Shown here piece by piece: positions 26,685 through 36,436 of a stretch of DNA of 64,000 nt. The translations under genes and the position numbers were made by a program. This stretch comes from Winogradskyella bathintestinalis (lineage in GTDB: Bacteria; Bacteroidota; Bacteroidia; Flavobacteriales; Flavobacteriaceae): contig NZ_JASDDK010000003.1 in the NCBI RefSeq assembly GCF_030407435.1, positions 124,001 to 188,000 on the forward strand. Direction: 5' to 3'. The notes under the pieces were generated by a model. It was not told the origin of the DNA and did not search any database. It was given only the letters and a program-made list of their open reading frames with translations. Position 1 is the first letter of the stretch. Each line of letters starts with the position of its first letter.

Positions 26685-28223
26685 ATGCTCAAAAAAGTTT
26701 TTGCCAGTGCCGTTTTTGGTGTGGAAGCGTCCACAATTACTATTGAGGTCAATGTAGATAAAGGCGTTGGTTATCACTTAGTCGGACTTCCAGATAATGC
26801 GATCAAAGAAAGTAATTACAGAATCGCCGCAGCACTTCAGAATAACGGTTACCGAATTCCGGGTAAAAAAATTACCATAAACATGGCACCAGCCGATCTA
26901 CGAAAAGAAGGTTCAGCATACGATTTAACTTTAGCCATTGGCATTTTAGCAGCAACAGACCAAATTAAAGCCGAGAATTTAGAAGATTATCTCATTATGG
27001 GTGAATTATCTTTAGATGGGAGTTTGCAACCGTTTAAAGGAGCATTGCCCATTGCAGTTAAGGCAAGAGAAGAAGGTTTTAAAGGTATTATTCTGCCAAT
27101 CCAAAATGCAAAAGAAGCAGCCATCGTCGATAATTTGAAAGTGTATGGTGCAGAAAATATAATGCAAGTAATTCAACACTTTGATAACGGTGATCCTTTA
27201 GAACAAACCATAATTAATACCAGAGAAGAATTTTATAAAAGTTTAGATTTTCCAGAATTCGATTTTGCTGATGTCAAAGGTCAGGAGTCCATAAAACGCT
27301 GTATGGAAATTGCTGCAGCTGGAGGTCATAATATTATTCTCATCGGCCCACCAGGATCTGGAAAAACTATGTTAGCAAAGCGTTTACCAAGTATTTTGCC
27401 TCCTATGACTTTACATGAAGCTTTAGAAACCACAAAAATACATTCGGTTGTTGGTCGTGTAAAAGCACACACCGGACTTATGGCACAAAGACCCTTTAGA
27501 AGTCCACATCATACGATTTCGAACGTCGCTTTAGTCGGCGGTGGAAGCTATCCGCAACCAGGCGAAATTTCCTTATCGCACAATGGCGTATTGTTTTTAG
27601 ATGAATTACCAGAATTTAAGCGCGAAGTATTAGAAGTAATGCGCCAACCTTTAGAAGATCGGGAAGTGACGATTTCTAGGGCAAAATTTACGGTTACTTA
27701 TCCGTCTTCATTCATGTTAGTAGCAAGTATGAACCCGAGTCCAAGCGGATATTTTAATGATCCAGATTCGCCAATCACTTCATCGCCTGCCGAGATGCAA
27801 CGTTATATGGGAAAAATTTCAGGACCTTTATTAGACCGAATTGATATTCACATTGAAGTTACACCTGTACCGTTTGAAAAATTGGCGGACGAAAGAAATG
27901 GTGAAACTTCTGTAGATATCAGAAAACGTGTCACTAAAGCCCGAGAACATCAAACGAAGCGTTTTGAAGATTTAGATAATATCCATTACAATGCACAGAT
28001 GAACACGAAGCAAATTCGAAAGTACTGTAAGTTAGATGACTCCTCCATGAATTTGCTAAAATCGGCCATGGAAAGACTTAATTTATCTGCTAGAGCTTAT
28101 GATCGTATTTTAAAAGTTGCAAGAACCATTGCGGATTTAGAAGGGTCCCAAGATGTTCTGGGAACCCATATAAGTGAAGCTATCCAGTATCGCAGTTTGG
28201 ATCGCGATGGTTGGTTAGGATAA
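26685..28223 (+). CDS. YifB/ComM-family Mg-chelatase-like AAA+ ATPase
   Basis: A 512-aa AAA+ protein related to ComM, which promotes branch migration during natural transformation in some bacteria. The N-terminal ~190 residues form the ComM-type Lon-like domain (VFGVEASTITIEVNVDKG, GLPDNAIKES, MAPADLRKEGSAYDL). The ATPase has Walker A GPPGSGKTML, the segment RPFRSPHHTISNVALVGGG, Walker B GVLFLDELPEF, and the C-terminal LNLSARAYDRILKVARTIADL typical of the family. The length is standard. The role in this organism is unproven, as the family is also common in non-competent species. It stands alone on the plus strand. Confidence 0.93.
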   Translation: MLKKVFASAVFGVEASTITIEVNVDKGVGYHLVGLPDNAIKESNYRIAAALQNNGYRIPGKKITINMAPADLRKEGSAYDLTLAIGILAATDQIKAENLEDYLIMGELSLDGSLQPFKGALPIAVKAREEGFKGIILPIQNAKEAAIVDNLKVYGAENIMQVIQHFDNGDPLEQTIINTREEFYKSLDFPEFDFADVKGQESIKRCMEIAAAGGHNIILIGPPGSGKTMLAKRLPSILPPMTLHEALETTKIHSVVGRVKAHTGLMAQRPFRSPHHTISNVALVGGGSYPQPGEISLSHNGVLFLDELPEFKREVLEVMRQPLEDREVTISRAKFTVTYPSSFMLVASMNPSPSGYFNDPDSPITSSPAEMQRYMGKISGPLLDRIDIHIEVTPVPFEKLADERNGETSVDIRKRVTKAREHQTKRFEDLDNIHYNAQMNTKQIRKYCKLDDSSMNLLKSAMERLNLSARAYDRILKVARTIADLEGSQDVLGTHISEAIQYRSLDRDGWLG

Positions 28224-28503
28224 TTGATATTTGCAAAAGCGTTATTCTCGAGCTAACAATTCAATAAGGTGGCTAATTACCTTTGCTGACAAGAGATACG
28301 GTTGAGCAAAAATTTTTATCGAACTGTAAAATCAATAATGTTGAATGACCTTCAGAACATTATAACTTTAATAGTATTGAATACATTTTTGGAGATAAGA
28401 ACTGAAAATAAATTTAGATAATTTCATTCAGAGGAAAAGAAGTATTTACAAAAAATACCGCAACCTTTTCTGTTTTTTTTCATCTTATAATAAAACAACA
28501 ACC

Positions 28504-29778
28504 ATGAAAAATAAAATTTCACCTTTAGTATTTGCTCTAATAATTTGTTTACTACTCGTCAATTGTAATAGCGACGATGACAGTAGTGCGTTTATAGATC
28601 CCGTTACTGTAACCATTCCTGTAATAAAATCGAAATCTGAAATGCGGAATTCAATAACAATTATGGATCCACAACCGACAAATTCAGATGGAAAAATTTA
28701 TGTTTATGACGATTTATTATTTTACATAGCTCAAAACTCAGGAATACATATTTTTAATAACCAAAATCCTGAAAACCCTCAAAATATAGCGTTTATACAG
28801 TTAGAAGGAGTGAATGATATTTCTGTGAAAAATGATATTTTGTACGCTGATAAGTTCATGGATTTAGTAGTGTTTGATATAAGTAGTATGTCGGATATTC
28901 AGCTCGTTAATATTGAGGAGGATATGTTAGTGTATTATGCCATATATCCTGATGGTGTTGAATATTATCAATCTGATATATCCCCAGCCAATGAAGATGA
29001 GTTTATAGCAACTTATTCAACGGTTGATATGGAAAGAACTGACGTCGAAAACAATCCGAATTTTTATTATTGGGGTTCGGAGATATTTATTAGTTTTAAT
29101 GATGCAGCTTTAGCTAATAACGTTGGTGTTGGTGGATCGTATGCAAAATTTCAGATTTATGATAATGCGTTGTACACATTAGATGATTATAAATTAAACA
29201 CTTTTGATATTTCCGATTATAATAATATCACTTTAACGTCGGAGACTTGGATGGGAGGCTGGTTTGGTGGTGAACTTGAAACGACCTATATTTTAAAAGA
29301 AAATTTGTTTATAGGTGCTACTAATGGTATGCATATTATAAGTTTAGAGGATGAATTTAACCCTATATACACATCGTCCTTTACACATGCTACAGGTTGT
29401 GATCCAGTGGTTGTTGAAAATTTCACAGCGTATATTACGGTAAGAGGTGGCAATTCTTGTGGTGCTATTGAAGATCAAATAAATGTAATAGATGTCTCAA
29501 ATTTAAGTGCGCCTGTAGAATATTCTACATATTTTTTGTCTAGTCCGTATGGTCTAGGAATTAAAGAACACATATTATATGTGTGCAATGAAGACGGAAT
29601 CAATGTATTCGATGCGCAAAATCCTAACAATATAATCTTGAAAAATACGTATGTTACGACGTCTAAAGATGTCATCCCATTATCATCTCATTTAATTGCT
29701 GTAGGAAACAATGTAATTCAACAATATAATTATGTTGATAATTTTGGACTAGAACTTATCAGTACACTACAGTTTTAA
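28504..29778 (+). CDS. LVIVD-repeat-like lipoprotein (beta-propeller)
   Basis: A 424-aa lipoprotein: the signal ends LLLVNC (Cys21), followed by an acidic SDDDSS stretch typical of surface-exposed Bacteroidota lipoproteins. The rest is a string of beta-propeller-like blades with the theme LYVaxxxGIxIFDxxNPxNPxxI, for example IAQNSGIHIFNNQNPENPQN, LYADKFMDLVVFDISSM, LNTFDISDYNN, INVIDVSNLSAP and LYVCNEDGINVFDAQNPNN. These resemble LVIVD repeats, a scaffold with no catalytic residues visible. A frameshifted outer-membrane barrel remnant follows within 10 nt, so it may once have had a barrel partner. Confidence 0.8.
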   Translation: MKNKISPLVFALIICLLLVNCNSDDDSSAFIDPVTVTIPVIKSKSEMRNSITIMDPQPTNSDGKIYVYDDLLFYIAQNSGIHIFNNQNPENPQNIAFIQLEGVNDISVKNDILYADKFMDLVVFDISSMSDIQLVNIEEDMLVYYAIYPDGVEYYQSDISPANEDEFIATYSTVDMERTDVENNPNFYYWGSEIFISFNDAALANNVGVGGSYAKFQIYDNALYTLDDYKLNTFDISDYNNITLTSETWMGGWFGGELETTYILKENLFIGATNGMHIISLEDEFNPIYTSSFTHATGCDPVVVENFTAYITVRGGNSCGAIEDQINVIDVSNLSAPVEYSTYFLSSPYGLGIKEHILYVCNEDGINVFDAQNPNNIILKNTYVTTSKDVIPLSSHLIAVGNNVIQQYNYVDNFGLELISTLQF

Positions 29779-29787
29779 TTGTTCTAG

Positions 29788-30181
29788 TATCTTGTTACTC
29801 GTATTGTGTTTTTTCCTAGTTTATTTTTAGGATCACCAAAATCAGGCAACGCTTTTTCATCTGTAGTGGACGTCGTTAAAGAGGGGACGTTATATCCAAG
29901 TACCACTAAAGTTTTCTTATCATATATTAAAAGCGAAAAAAATTGATATATCATTTGGCATTGGTGGAAATATAAACTTCTTAACAAATAACAGTCCGTT
30001 TCTAAACAATGAATATATAGGTGAAAGTTTAGGTGTGGACACTACAATTTTTGGAGCGACACTAAATGCCAATATATCTTATGAACGAGTAAAAAAAACG
30101 ATTCTATTTGTAGAACCAAGTTATAATTTTTTTGAAAAACCCATTGTTTGTAGCGATCAATTCAAATTTATTTCTTTTTAA
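29788..30181 (+). pseudogene. Frameshifted C-terminal remnant of an outer-membrane beta-barrel
   Basis: From 29788 one frame reads PSLFLGSPKSGNAFSSVVDV ... TLYPSTTKVFLSYIKSEK. At the A-run around 29936-29942 the sense continues in the next frame as KKIDISFGIGGNINFLTNNS ... TIFGATLNANISYERVKKTI ... EPSYNFFEKP and stops at 30179-30181. Alternating strands and a final aromatic residue (KFISF) are typical of an outer-membrane barrel C-terminus. There is no start codon or signal peptide in the first part. So it is a truncated and frameshifted gene, unless the frameshift is a sequencing error in the A-run. It begins 10 nt after the LVIVD-type lipoprotein gene. Confidence 0.6.
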
Positions 30182-30404
30182 ACATACTATTCATAATTGT
30201 ATTGATACCAATGAATAAAAATGAAATTGCCAGTATGCACAATATTATTGAAACGATAAGTAGGGGAATGTACAGTGATTTGTCTTTATTGTCTAAAGTG
30301 AGGTGCAGTAAAGTAGGGCCAGCAAACATAAGTAAAAGACAAATTCCCATTTGTTTTAAACCTTTAGTTAAGATGTCCTTGTTAGTTCTGTTATTTTCGT
30401 CCAT
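30168..30404 (-). CDS. Small two-helix membrane protein (DUF6095-like)
   Basis: A 78-aa protein with a hydrophilic N-terminus (MDENNRTNKDILTKGLKQMG) and two hydrophobic helices (ICLLLMFAGPTLLHLTL and IPLLIVSIILCILAISFLFIGI), ending in a basic tail FKKK. It looks like the DUF6095 family found beside murQ in flavobacteria; its function is unknown. Its ATG lies inside the end of murQ (14-nt overlap, 30391-30404), so translation is probably coupled. The linkage suggests a role in peptidoglycan recycling, which is inference. Confidence 0.75.
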   Translation of the reverse strand: MDENNRTNKDILTKGLKQMGICLLLMFAGPTLLHLTLDNKDKSLYIPLLIVSIILCILAISFLFIGINTIMNSMFKKK

Positions 30405-31203
30405 GAGAAATACTTTTTCTTACGCTTTTATGTTCGCTTAATAATAATGAAGCGTCTTCTTTGCTGATTTTTAATTCATTCATAATCATTTTTATGCCTC
30501 TATCCACCAATTTATCATTGCTTAATTGCATGTCTACCATTTTGTTGCCCTTTACTTTTCCTAATTGGATCATTGTAGTTGTGGTAATCATATTAAGCAC
30601 CAGTTTTTGTGCTGTGCCAGCTTTCATTCTTGAACTTCCTGTTAAAAATTCAGGACCAACAACCACTTCAATAGGAAATTTAGCGGTCATCGCTAAAGGA
30701 CTATTTACATTACATGTAATACAACCTGTAATGATATTTTGCGCGTTACATTTTTCTAAAGCACTTATAACGTAGGGCGTTGTTCCAGACGCCGCAATAC
30801 CAACAACAACGTCTTTATGAGATATATGTTGTGCTTCTAAATCCTCCCAACCTTGCGTTTTCGAATCTTCAGCATTCTCAACAGCCTTTCTTATAGCATG
30901 ATCTCCACCAGCAATTAAACCTATAACCAGATCGTGAGAAACACCAAAAGTAGGCGGACATTCGGAAGCGTCAAGAATACCTAGTCGTCCACTAGTACCT
31001 GCGCCGATATAAAATAAACGTCCTCCATTATTTAATTTTAACACCACTTGCTCAATGAGTGAATTAATTTGTGGTAACGCTTTTTCTACGGCTATAGGAA
31101 CTTTTTGATCCTCTTTATTTATATGACTTATAATCTCGTTAATCGACATTTTTTCGAGATTATTATAGTCTGAGTCTTGCTCAGTTGTTTTTGTAAAATT
31201 CAT
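30391..31203 (-). CDS. murQ: N-acetylmuramic acid 6-phosphate etherase
   Basis: A 270-aa SIS-domain enzyme that cleaves the lactyl ether of MurNAc-6-phosphate to GlcNAc-6-phosphate and D-lactate in peptidoglycan recycling. The family blocks are clear: GRLFYIGAGTSGRLGILDAS, ECPPTFGV, GLIAGGDHAIRKAVENAEDS, GIAASGTTPYVISAL, and EVVVGPEFLTGSSRMKAGTAQ. It is somewhat shorter than the ~300-aa family average, mainly at the C-terminus. It overlaps the small membrane-protein gene downstream by 14 nt. The start is ATG at 31203; a weak TACCTTTA box lies just upstream of it on the minus strand. Confidence 0.95.
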   Translation of the reverse strand: MNFTKTTEQDSDYNNLEKMSINEIISHINKEDQKVPIAVEKALPQINSLIEQVVLKLNNGGRLFYIGAGTSGRLGILDASECPPTFGVSHDLVIGLIAGGDHAIRKAVENAEDSKTQGWEDLEAQHISHKDVVVGIAASGTTPYVISALEKCNAQNIITGCITCNVNSPLAMTAKFPIEVVVGPEFLTGSSRMKAGTAQKLVLNMITTTTMIQLGKVKGNKMVDMQLSNDKLVDRGIKMIMNELKISKEDASLLLSEHKSVRKSISHGRK

Positions 31204-31510
31204 GGTATAAAGGTAAGAATTAATTTTAGCGGAATGAGAATCTATATGATTGAAAACGCATAATTAATATCTAGAAATTATATTTAAAATCTGTGAAACC
31301 TAAGAAAACCCTATAGAAAATAATATATATGTTCTGTTTTGTGATTTTTTCAGTATACATTTTTAATGTAATGATAATCAGTGTATTGAAAATTAAAATT
31401 GCTTTCAAATTTCCGTAAATACCAAACATGTTCTCTTTAAGTCATCGGAAACATATTCTATATTAGAAGTCAAATATTAAGAATTACATTAATTCAAAAT
31501 CTAAAAACCA
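31204..31510. other. Divergent intergenic region murQ / T9SS gene
   Basis: About 300 AT-rich bases between the divergent starts of murQ and the 1004-aa T9SS gene. It contains the 19-bp motif at 31408-31426 and no other recognised element. Confidence 0.5.
31408..31426 (+). promoter_or_regulatory. Shared upstream motif, copy 1
   Basis: aatttccgtaaataccaaa, 103 nt upstream of the 1004-aa T9SS gene. The same 19 bases, with one C/T change, occur at 37663-37681 upstream of the 2435-aa adhesin. It is a candidate operator or promoter element shared by secreted-protein genes. Confidence 0.5.
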
Positions 31511-34500
31511 ATGAAAAAAATTACAATCTTATTAATGCTGTTTATGAGCATTGCTGCTTTTTCGCAAGTAGAAATTCTTGAGAATTTTGATGACACTCCA
31601 GTAAGCCAAGTTCCGATGGATTGGACCACATCGGCTATGGGTGGAAATACTGAAGTTTTTAAGGCTAATACACAATTTACCTGTGGTACAACAGGAAGTA
31701 ACGTTAATGCCAATGTATTTGGTGGATCTAATTCTACATTAATAACACCAAATTTTACGACAGTTACCAACGCAACTGATTTAACCGTAAGTTTTGATTA
31801 CAATGTTTTTGGACTTGCCTTTGGATTTCCTCCATCAGCAGTTGTACCACCAGCAGGATGGGGCAGTATCGCTTTGGAATATACCATCGACAATGGAAGT
31901 ACATGGATTAACATCATAACTTTAAATGATACTGATTTTACTTTTGATAGTGCAAATACGTGTTCTAGTTCGGGAGTTGTTAATGCTGGTGAACTTGCAG
32001 CGGGCTTGGATTTCCAAGCACGATTTGTGGTAACTAATGATTCAGAAGATCGATTATTATTTTCAATAGATAATATTTCTATTACACAAGAAGCCATTAC
32101 AGTTCCAAATTGTGACGCGACACTAACATCTCCTTTAGCAGATTCTAATACTGCAGAAACAGATGTTGTTATAAGTTGGCAAACTGCTTCGGGTATTGCA
32201 GAGGGCTATACAATTTCAGTCGGTACAACATCTGGAGGAACAGATGTTGTGGATGCCGTAACAACAACCGATACGAATTATAACTTAACGGGCTTAACAT
32301 ACAACACGGAGTATTTCGTAAATATTGTACCATATAATAGTTTTGGAAATGCAACGGGCTGTACAGAACAAAGTTTTACCACAAGAACGCCTCCATTAGA
32401 TGGTGCAAGTTGTGGTGCTCCTATAGTTGTTTCTTCATTTCCATTTCTTGATTTAGGTGGTGATACAGCTGATTTTGAAAACAATATTGATGATAGCCCT
32501 TGTAATAGTTTTTATATGAACGGTAACGACGTTTTTTATGAGATTACACCAACAATGGATATGTCTGTTAACATTGAAGTTAATGGAATCGTTCCAAGTA
32601 CAAGTAATAGAGCTAGCTTACATGTTATAAAGGATTGTCCCGATGTAGCTACGGAATGTCTTGCTTATGAAGGCTCATTTTCTGGCGATACGAGAAGTGC
32701 TTTAGACATTGTGTTGCGCACAGGTAATACCTATTTTGTAGTTTTAAGTAGTTCAAATACGAACAATACTTATGAATATGATTTAATTATTACTCAAAAT
32801 AGTTGTATCAACCCAACAATCGATACCTTAACTCCAGTTTCAGATTGTGATAATGGTGAATTTTTTGTTGATGTAGATATATCTTATTTAGGTGATGCAT
32901 CCTCACTAACATTATCAGATGACGTTGCTGGTTCAGCCGATATTACTAACATCACCGAAACAGGAATTGTATCTGCAGGACCTTACCCAAGTGGCACAAT
33001 GGTTAACTTTGTGTTGACTAATGATGACGATGACACTTGTTCTTATATGGATTCGGCATTTTATTATTGTCCACCGACAAATGATGACTGTAGCGGAGCT
33101 ATAGACTTAACTGGCTCTATAAACGCTGACAATTCATGTAATATGGTTACTGCAGCGTCTAATGCAGGCGCAACCGACTCAACAGGCGACCCAAGCAGTT
33201 GTTCTGGCGGTTCTAATGATGTGTGGTTTAGTTTTGTGGCTTCTTCTGAAATTATGATTTTAGAATATTTAAATATAGATTCTGCCCCTGGTTTTCCAGC
33301 AGGTGGTGTTATTCAGTCTACCGAATTATTAACTGGTTCTTGTGGTGACTTAACCAGTGTAGCTTGTTTTGGGTCTAATTATGTAACATTTACAGGATTA
33401 ACTACTGGTACAACTTACTATGTTAGAAATAGAACAAACTTTGGTAGTTCGCAACAAAATTATGATATCTGTTTAAGTAATGCAGCATCAGCACCAGCAA
33501 ATGATGAGTGTTCTAATGCAGCAGTAATAACGGCTTCTACAGATGATATGTGTACCAATCAAGTATCAGGATCTACTACAGGGGCTACCTTATCGTCTGG
33601 CAATTCTTGTAATACCGAAGGCTATGGTGATGTTTGGTATGTTTTTAACCCAACACAGAATGGTGTTTATGAGTTTACGTATGAACGATTAAGTACGACT
33701 CCTACATCGTCTTTTGCCGTTTATGAAGGCACTTGTGAAACATTGATCGAAAAAACAGATGGTTGTACAAATTCAAATCAAGCACTTACTTTAGATAGTG
33801 CGTTAACGTATTACGTTATGGTTCAATCGAGTCAGTCTGGTGCTGGAGTGGATTTTAATCTATGTATTACTCAATTACCAGATGCTGTGGCAAACAATGA
33901 TTGCTCAGCACCTACGGTAATCTCAGAGTCGGATAGTACTGGAAACAATTCAATTTCAGGAAATTTAGAAAATTCTTATCCATCTCCAGAAAATTGTAAT
34001 ACAAGTAACAATGCAATATGGTACAGTTTTACTCCACAATATACAGGTGAATATAACTTCGATTTTACTAGAGGAGATATTGGCTCAGTATGGTATGCAG
34101 TGTTTGATACGGATGATTGCTCAAATACAAATGAAAATTATATTTCAGGATTCAACAGTTGTTTTAACTCTAGTGCAAAAACAGGAGATTTAATAGCTGG
34201 AAACACTTACTTAATTAGTGTCCATGATGATAACCCTGGGAATTTTGATTTCTTCATCTATCCTGACCCAGCTCTAAGTGTGGATTCAAATAGTTTTGAA
34301 AGTTTCAAGTATTATCCAAATCCGGTCAAAAATACATTGACAGTAGAAGCTAGAAGCTCTATTTCACAAATTAGCATACATAATATTATGGGGCAAAAAG
34401 TTGTGGAAACTATACCTAATAACTTAACAACTTCAGTTGATATGAACGATTTAGAAACCGGAGTATATTTTGTAACCGTAAAAATTAATAATGCTCTTAA

Positions 34501-34525
34501 AACCTTCAGAGTTATTAAGGAATAA
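31511..34525 (+). CDS. Large secreted T9SS type A protein with FN3 and PPC-like domains
   Basis: A 1004-aa surface protein. Signal peptide MKKITILLMLFMSIAAFSQ; then a jelly-roll (choice-of-anchor J type) domain, ENFDDTPVSQVPMDWTTSAM to about residue 195, ending LLFSIDNISI; a fibronectin-III-like domain (about 199-293); and four PPC-like beta-sandwiches starting at the similar phrases CGAPIVV, NDDCSGAIDL, NDECSNAAVI and NNDCSAPTVI, with NDVWFSF/GDVWYVF/NAIWYSF cores. The final ~80 residues are a T9SS type A domain (KYYPNPVKNTLTVEARS ... METGVYFV-like LETGVYFVTVKI). No enzyme domain is seen, so a binding or adhesive role is likely. It carries upstream motif copy 1 and ends at a strong terminator. 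Confidence 0.88.
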   Translation: MKKITILLMLFMSIAAFSQVEILENFDDTPVSQVPMDWTTSAMGGNTEVFKANTQFTCGTTGSNVNANVFGGSNSTLITPNFTTVTNATDLTVSFDYNVFGLAFGFPPSAVVPPAGWGSIALEYTIDNGSTWINIITLNDTDFTFDSANTCSSSGVVNAGELAAGLDFQARFVVTNDSEDRLLFSIDNISITQEAITVPNCDATLTSPLADSNTAETDVVISWQTASGIAEGYTISVGTTSGGTDVVDAVTTTDTNYNLTGLTYNTEYFVNIVPYNSFGNATGCTEQSFTTRTPPLDGASCGAPIVVSSFPFLDLGGDTADFENNIDDSPCNSFYMNGNDVFYEITPTMDMSVNIEVNGIVPSTSNRASLHVIKDCPDVATECLAYEGSFSGDTRSALDIVLRTGNTYFVVLSSSNTNNTYEYDLIITQNSCINPTIDTLTPVSDCDNGEFFVDVDISYLGDASSLTLSDDVAGSADITNITETGIVSAGPYPSGTMVNFVLTNDDDDTCSYMDSAFYYCPPTNDDCSGAIDLTGSINADNSCNMVTAASNAGATDSTGDPSSCSGGSNDVWFSFVASSEIMILEYLNIDSAPGFPAGGVIQSTELLTGSCGDLTSVACFGSNYVTFTGLTTGTTYYVRNRTNFGSSQQNYDICLSNAASAPANDECSNAAVITASTDDMCTNQVSGSTTGATLSSGNSCNTEGYGDVWYVFNPTQNGVYEFTYERLSTTPTSSFAVYEGTCETLIEKTDGCTNSNQALTLDSALTYYVMVQSSQSGAGVDFNLCITQLPDAVANNDCSAPTVISESDSTGNNSISGNLENSYPSPENCNTSNNAIWYSFTPQYTGEYNFDFTRGDIGSVWYAVFDTDDCSNTNENYISGFNSCFNSSAKTGDLIAGNTYLISVHDDNPGNFDFFIYPDPALSVDSNSFESFKYYPNPVKNTLTVEARSSISQISIHNIMGQKVVETIPNNLTTSVDMNDLETGVYFVTVKINNALKTFRVIKE

Positions 34526-34554
34526 TTTTAATAAAATTGATCAATAGCTGAAAG

Positions 34555-34581
34555 GGCAACATGAAAATGTTGCCTTTTTTT
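34555..34581 (+). terminator. Terminator after the 1004-aa gene
   Basis: GGCAACAT (34555-34562), GAAA tetraloop, ATGTTGCC (34567-34574), then seven T residues. It is a textbook factor-independent terminator. Confidence 0.95.
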
Positions 34582-34737
34582 GTTTTTTATAATTATGTCA
34601 TTTAAAACGATGGTTAGGCTATTTTTTAATTTTTGATTAAATTTTAATACCTAATAATGAGAAGCCTTACTTAAGAATATCAGTTGATTATGGAAAAACT
34701 GAACGAGATTACATTACCCTTTCTCGGCTGAGCAAAG

Positions 34738-34767
34738 TTTGTTCTTTTAGAAAGTTTGTTATATTTA
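34738..34767 (+). promoter_or_regulatory. Promoter-like TTTG-N18-TATATTTA upstream of the TPR/AraC gene
   Basis: TTTG (34738-34741), 18 bases, then TATATTTA (34760-34767), close to the Bacteroidota consensus TTTG-N19-TAnnTTTG with one base changed. The ATG at 34820 is 52 nt past the -7 box. It would drive the two TPR genes, since no other promoter is seen between them. Confidence 0.4.
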
Positions 34768-34819
34768 CTATTTAACAATCGTTAATTGTTAGATTCTAAT
34801 TTTTGAATAAAAGAAGATA

Positions 34820-36436
34820 ATGCTCCAAGGTAAAAATAATTGGTGCTCTAGAATGATACATAAAATCCCTTGTTTTTATAAAAACATACGCTCAATTTGC
34901 TTTTGGGTTTGTCTTACTTTGGCATATTTTAGTCATTCACAAGAAAATGATCTCATTATTAAAGCACGCGAATTAGTGTATTCAGATCCTGATGAATCTA
35001 TTAAAATAGCTAAGCATTTATTAAATACTAGTCAACATTCGCAGCAAAAAGTGCTATCAAATATTTTAATTTCTGAAGCTCAAATAGTAAAGGGGAATTA
35101 TCATCAGGCTGTAATTTATGCATTTGATAAGCACAACTTGTCAGAATCCATTAGTGAAAATACTCAGATAGATTTAAATCTTCTCAAGGCCCAACTCCTA
35201 AGGCGTATATATTTAGACGAACAGGCTCAAAAGTATTTAGAAATTGGGCAATCATTAGTAGAAAAGTTACCTCAAAATACTTATAAAGATTCTATACGTA
35301 AATTAATAAGATTAGAACAAATCTATACGGATATTAATAGGCGAAACAATAATAAAGCCTTAAGGTCAATCAAAGATACGGAAGTCGAATTCGGCAAGTT
35401 TTTAAAAAACAATTCAATTGATAAACAAGCCTTGTACTTCGCGAAAGTTAGGGTCTACAACAAATTATCTAAGCACGACTCTACTAAAATTTATATCGAA
35501 AAAACTTTGGGTTTAGTTAATACTTCATCAATAAGCAACCTCTATTTAAAAGCTCTAATTTATAAAGAATTAGGAAATCTGCAACTGCAGCAAAAGGAAT
35601 TTAAGGAAAGTGAAGAGTCCCTTTTTATAGCTTCAAAATTTGCTGAAATATTAGACAACCCAATGCTTTTAATGGGATTAAATAGAGATCTTTCAACGAA
35701 TTATTTGGCGTCCGGGCAAAATATAAAACACAAAGTATTTAACGATAAGTATTTAACTTTAAATGCTGAGGTTGAGCGAACGGAGCAATTAGCTGTGAAT
35801 ACTTTGTATACTATGCTTTCGAATCAAGAAGAAGATGTTTTGAATGCAGAAAAACAAACCCATAACAATTACTTATATCTATTAATAGCTGGTTTTGTTG
35901 GTGTCTTGGTTATTGGTAGTTATATGGTTTTAAAAGGAGAAGCTAAAAAAAAGCGACATAAGGAAATTATTAGCTATTTAGAAATCGTTAGAAATAATGA
36001 AATTAAAACCAAACCAAGTAAAAAAGCAAGACCAAAGCGCATTGCTATACCTCAAGAAACGGAACAACTCATTCTGTCTAAGTTAAAACGATTTGAAAGT
36101 TCTAAAAAGTTCTTAAATAAAGATATTTCATTAGCTGTACTGGCCGGACAATTTGACACGAATACCAAATATCTTTCGGGTGTTATTAATAAACATTACG
36201 ATGATAATTTCAACACCTTTATAAATAAACTTCGTGTTAATTATGTGATCGATAAATTAAAAAACGATTCAAATTATATTAATTATAAAATTAGTTTTTT
36301 AGCTGAAGAAAGTGGCTATTCTTCTCATAGTAGTTTTGCTACGGTTTTTAAATCTATTGTGGGTATGTCTCCAGTTACTTTTATAAAATTGATTCAGAAG
36401 GAACGTGCTGAATTAAAAAAGAAAAACATTACTTAG
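34820..36436 (+). CDS. Membrane-bound TPR protein with AraC-type DNA-binding domain
   Basis: A 538-aa one-component regulator. An N-terminal hydrophobic segment (SICFWVCLTLAYFSHSQ, about 30-47) acts as signal or anchor, then about 280 residues of tetratricopeptide-like helices (for example LYLKALIYKELGNLQLQQKE, SEESLFIASKFAEILDNP), a transmembrane helix (YLYLLIAGFVGVLVIGSYMV, about 353-372), a basic linker, and a C-terminal AraC/XylS helix-turn-helix domain (about 425-530: DISLAVLAGQFDTNTKYLSG ... ISFLAEESGYSSHSSFATVF, KSIVGMSPVTFIK). The TPR part would face the periplasm and the DNA-binding part the cytoplasm. It is immediately followed, with zero spacing, by a second TPR gene. Confidence 0.9.
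   Translation: MLQGKNNWCSRMIHKIPCFYKNIRSICFWVCLTLAYFSHSQENDLIIKARELVYSDPDESIKIAKHLLNTSQHSQQKVLSNILISEAQIVKGNYHQAVIYAFDKHNLSESISENTQIDLNLLKAQLLRRIYLDEQAQKYLEIGQSLVEKLPQNTYKDSIRKLIRLEQIYTDINRRNNNKALRSIKDTEVEFGKFLKNNSIDKQALYFAKVRVYNKLSKHDSTKIYIEKTLGLVNTSSISNLYLKALIYKELGNLQLQQKEFKESEESLFIASKFAEILDNPMLLMGLNRDLSTNYLASGQNIKHKVFNDKYLTLNAEVERTEQLAVNTLYTMLSNQEEDVLNAEKQTHNNYLYLLIAGFVGVLVIGSYMVLKGEAKKKRHKEIISYLEIVRNNEIKTKPSKKARPKRIAIPQETEQLILSKLKRFESSKKFLNKDISLAVLAGQFDTNTKYLSGVINKHYDDNFNTFINKLRVNYVIDKLKNDSNYINYKISFLAEESGYSSHSSFATVFKSIVGMSPVTFIKLIQKERAELKKKNIT

Noticed and set aside
29784-29987. Minus-strand frame of 67 codons after the LVIVD-type lipoprotein
   Set aside because: It lies opposite the barrel remnant, whose plus-strand reading is much more protein-like; the minus-strand reading has no family features.
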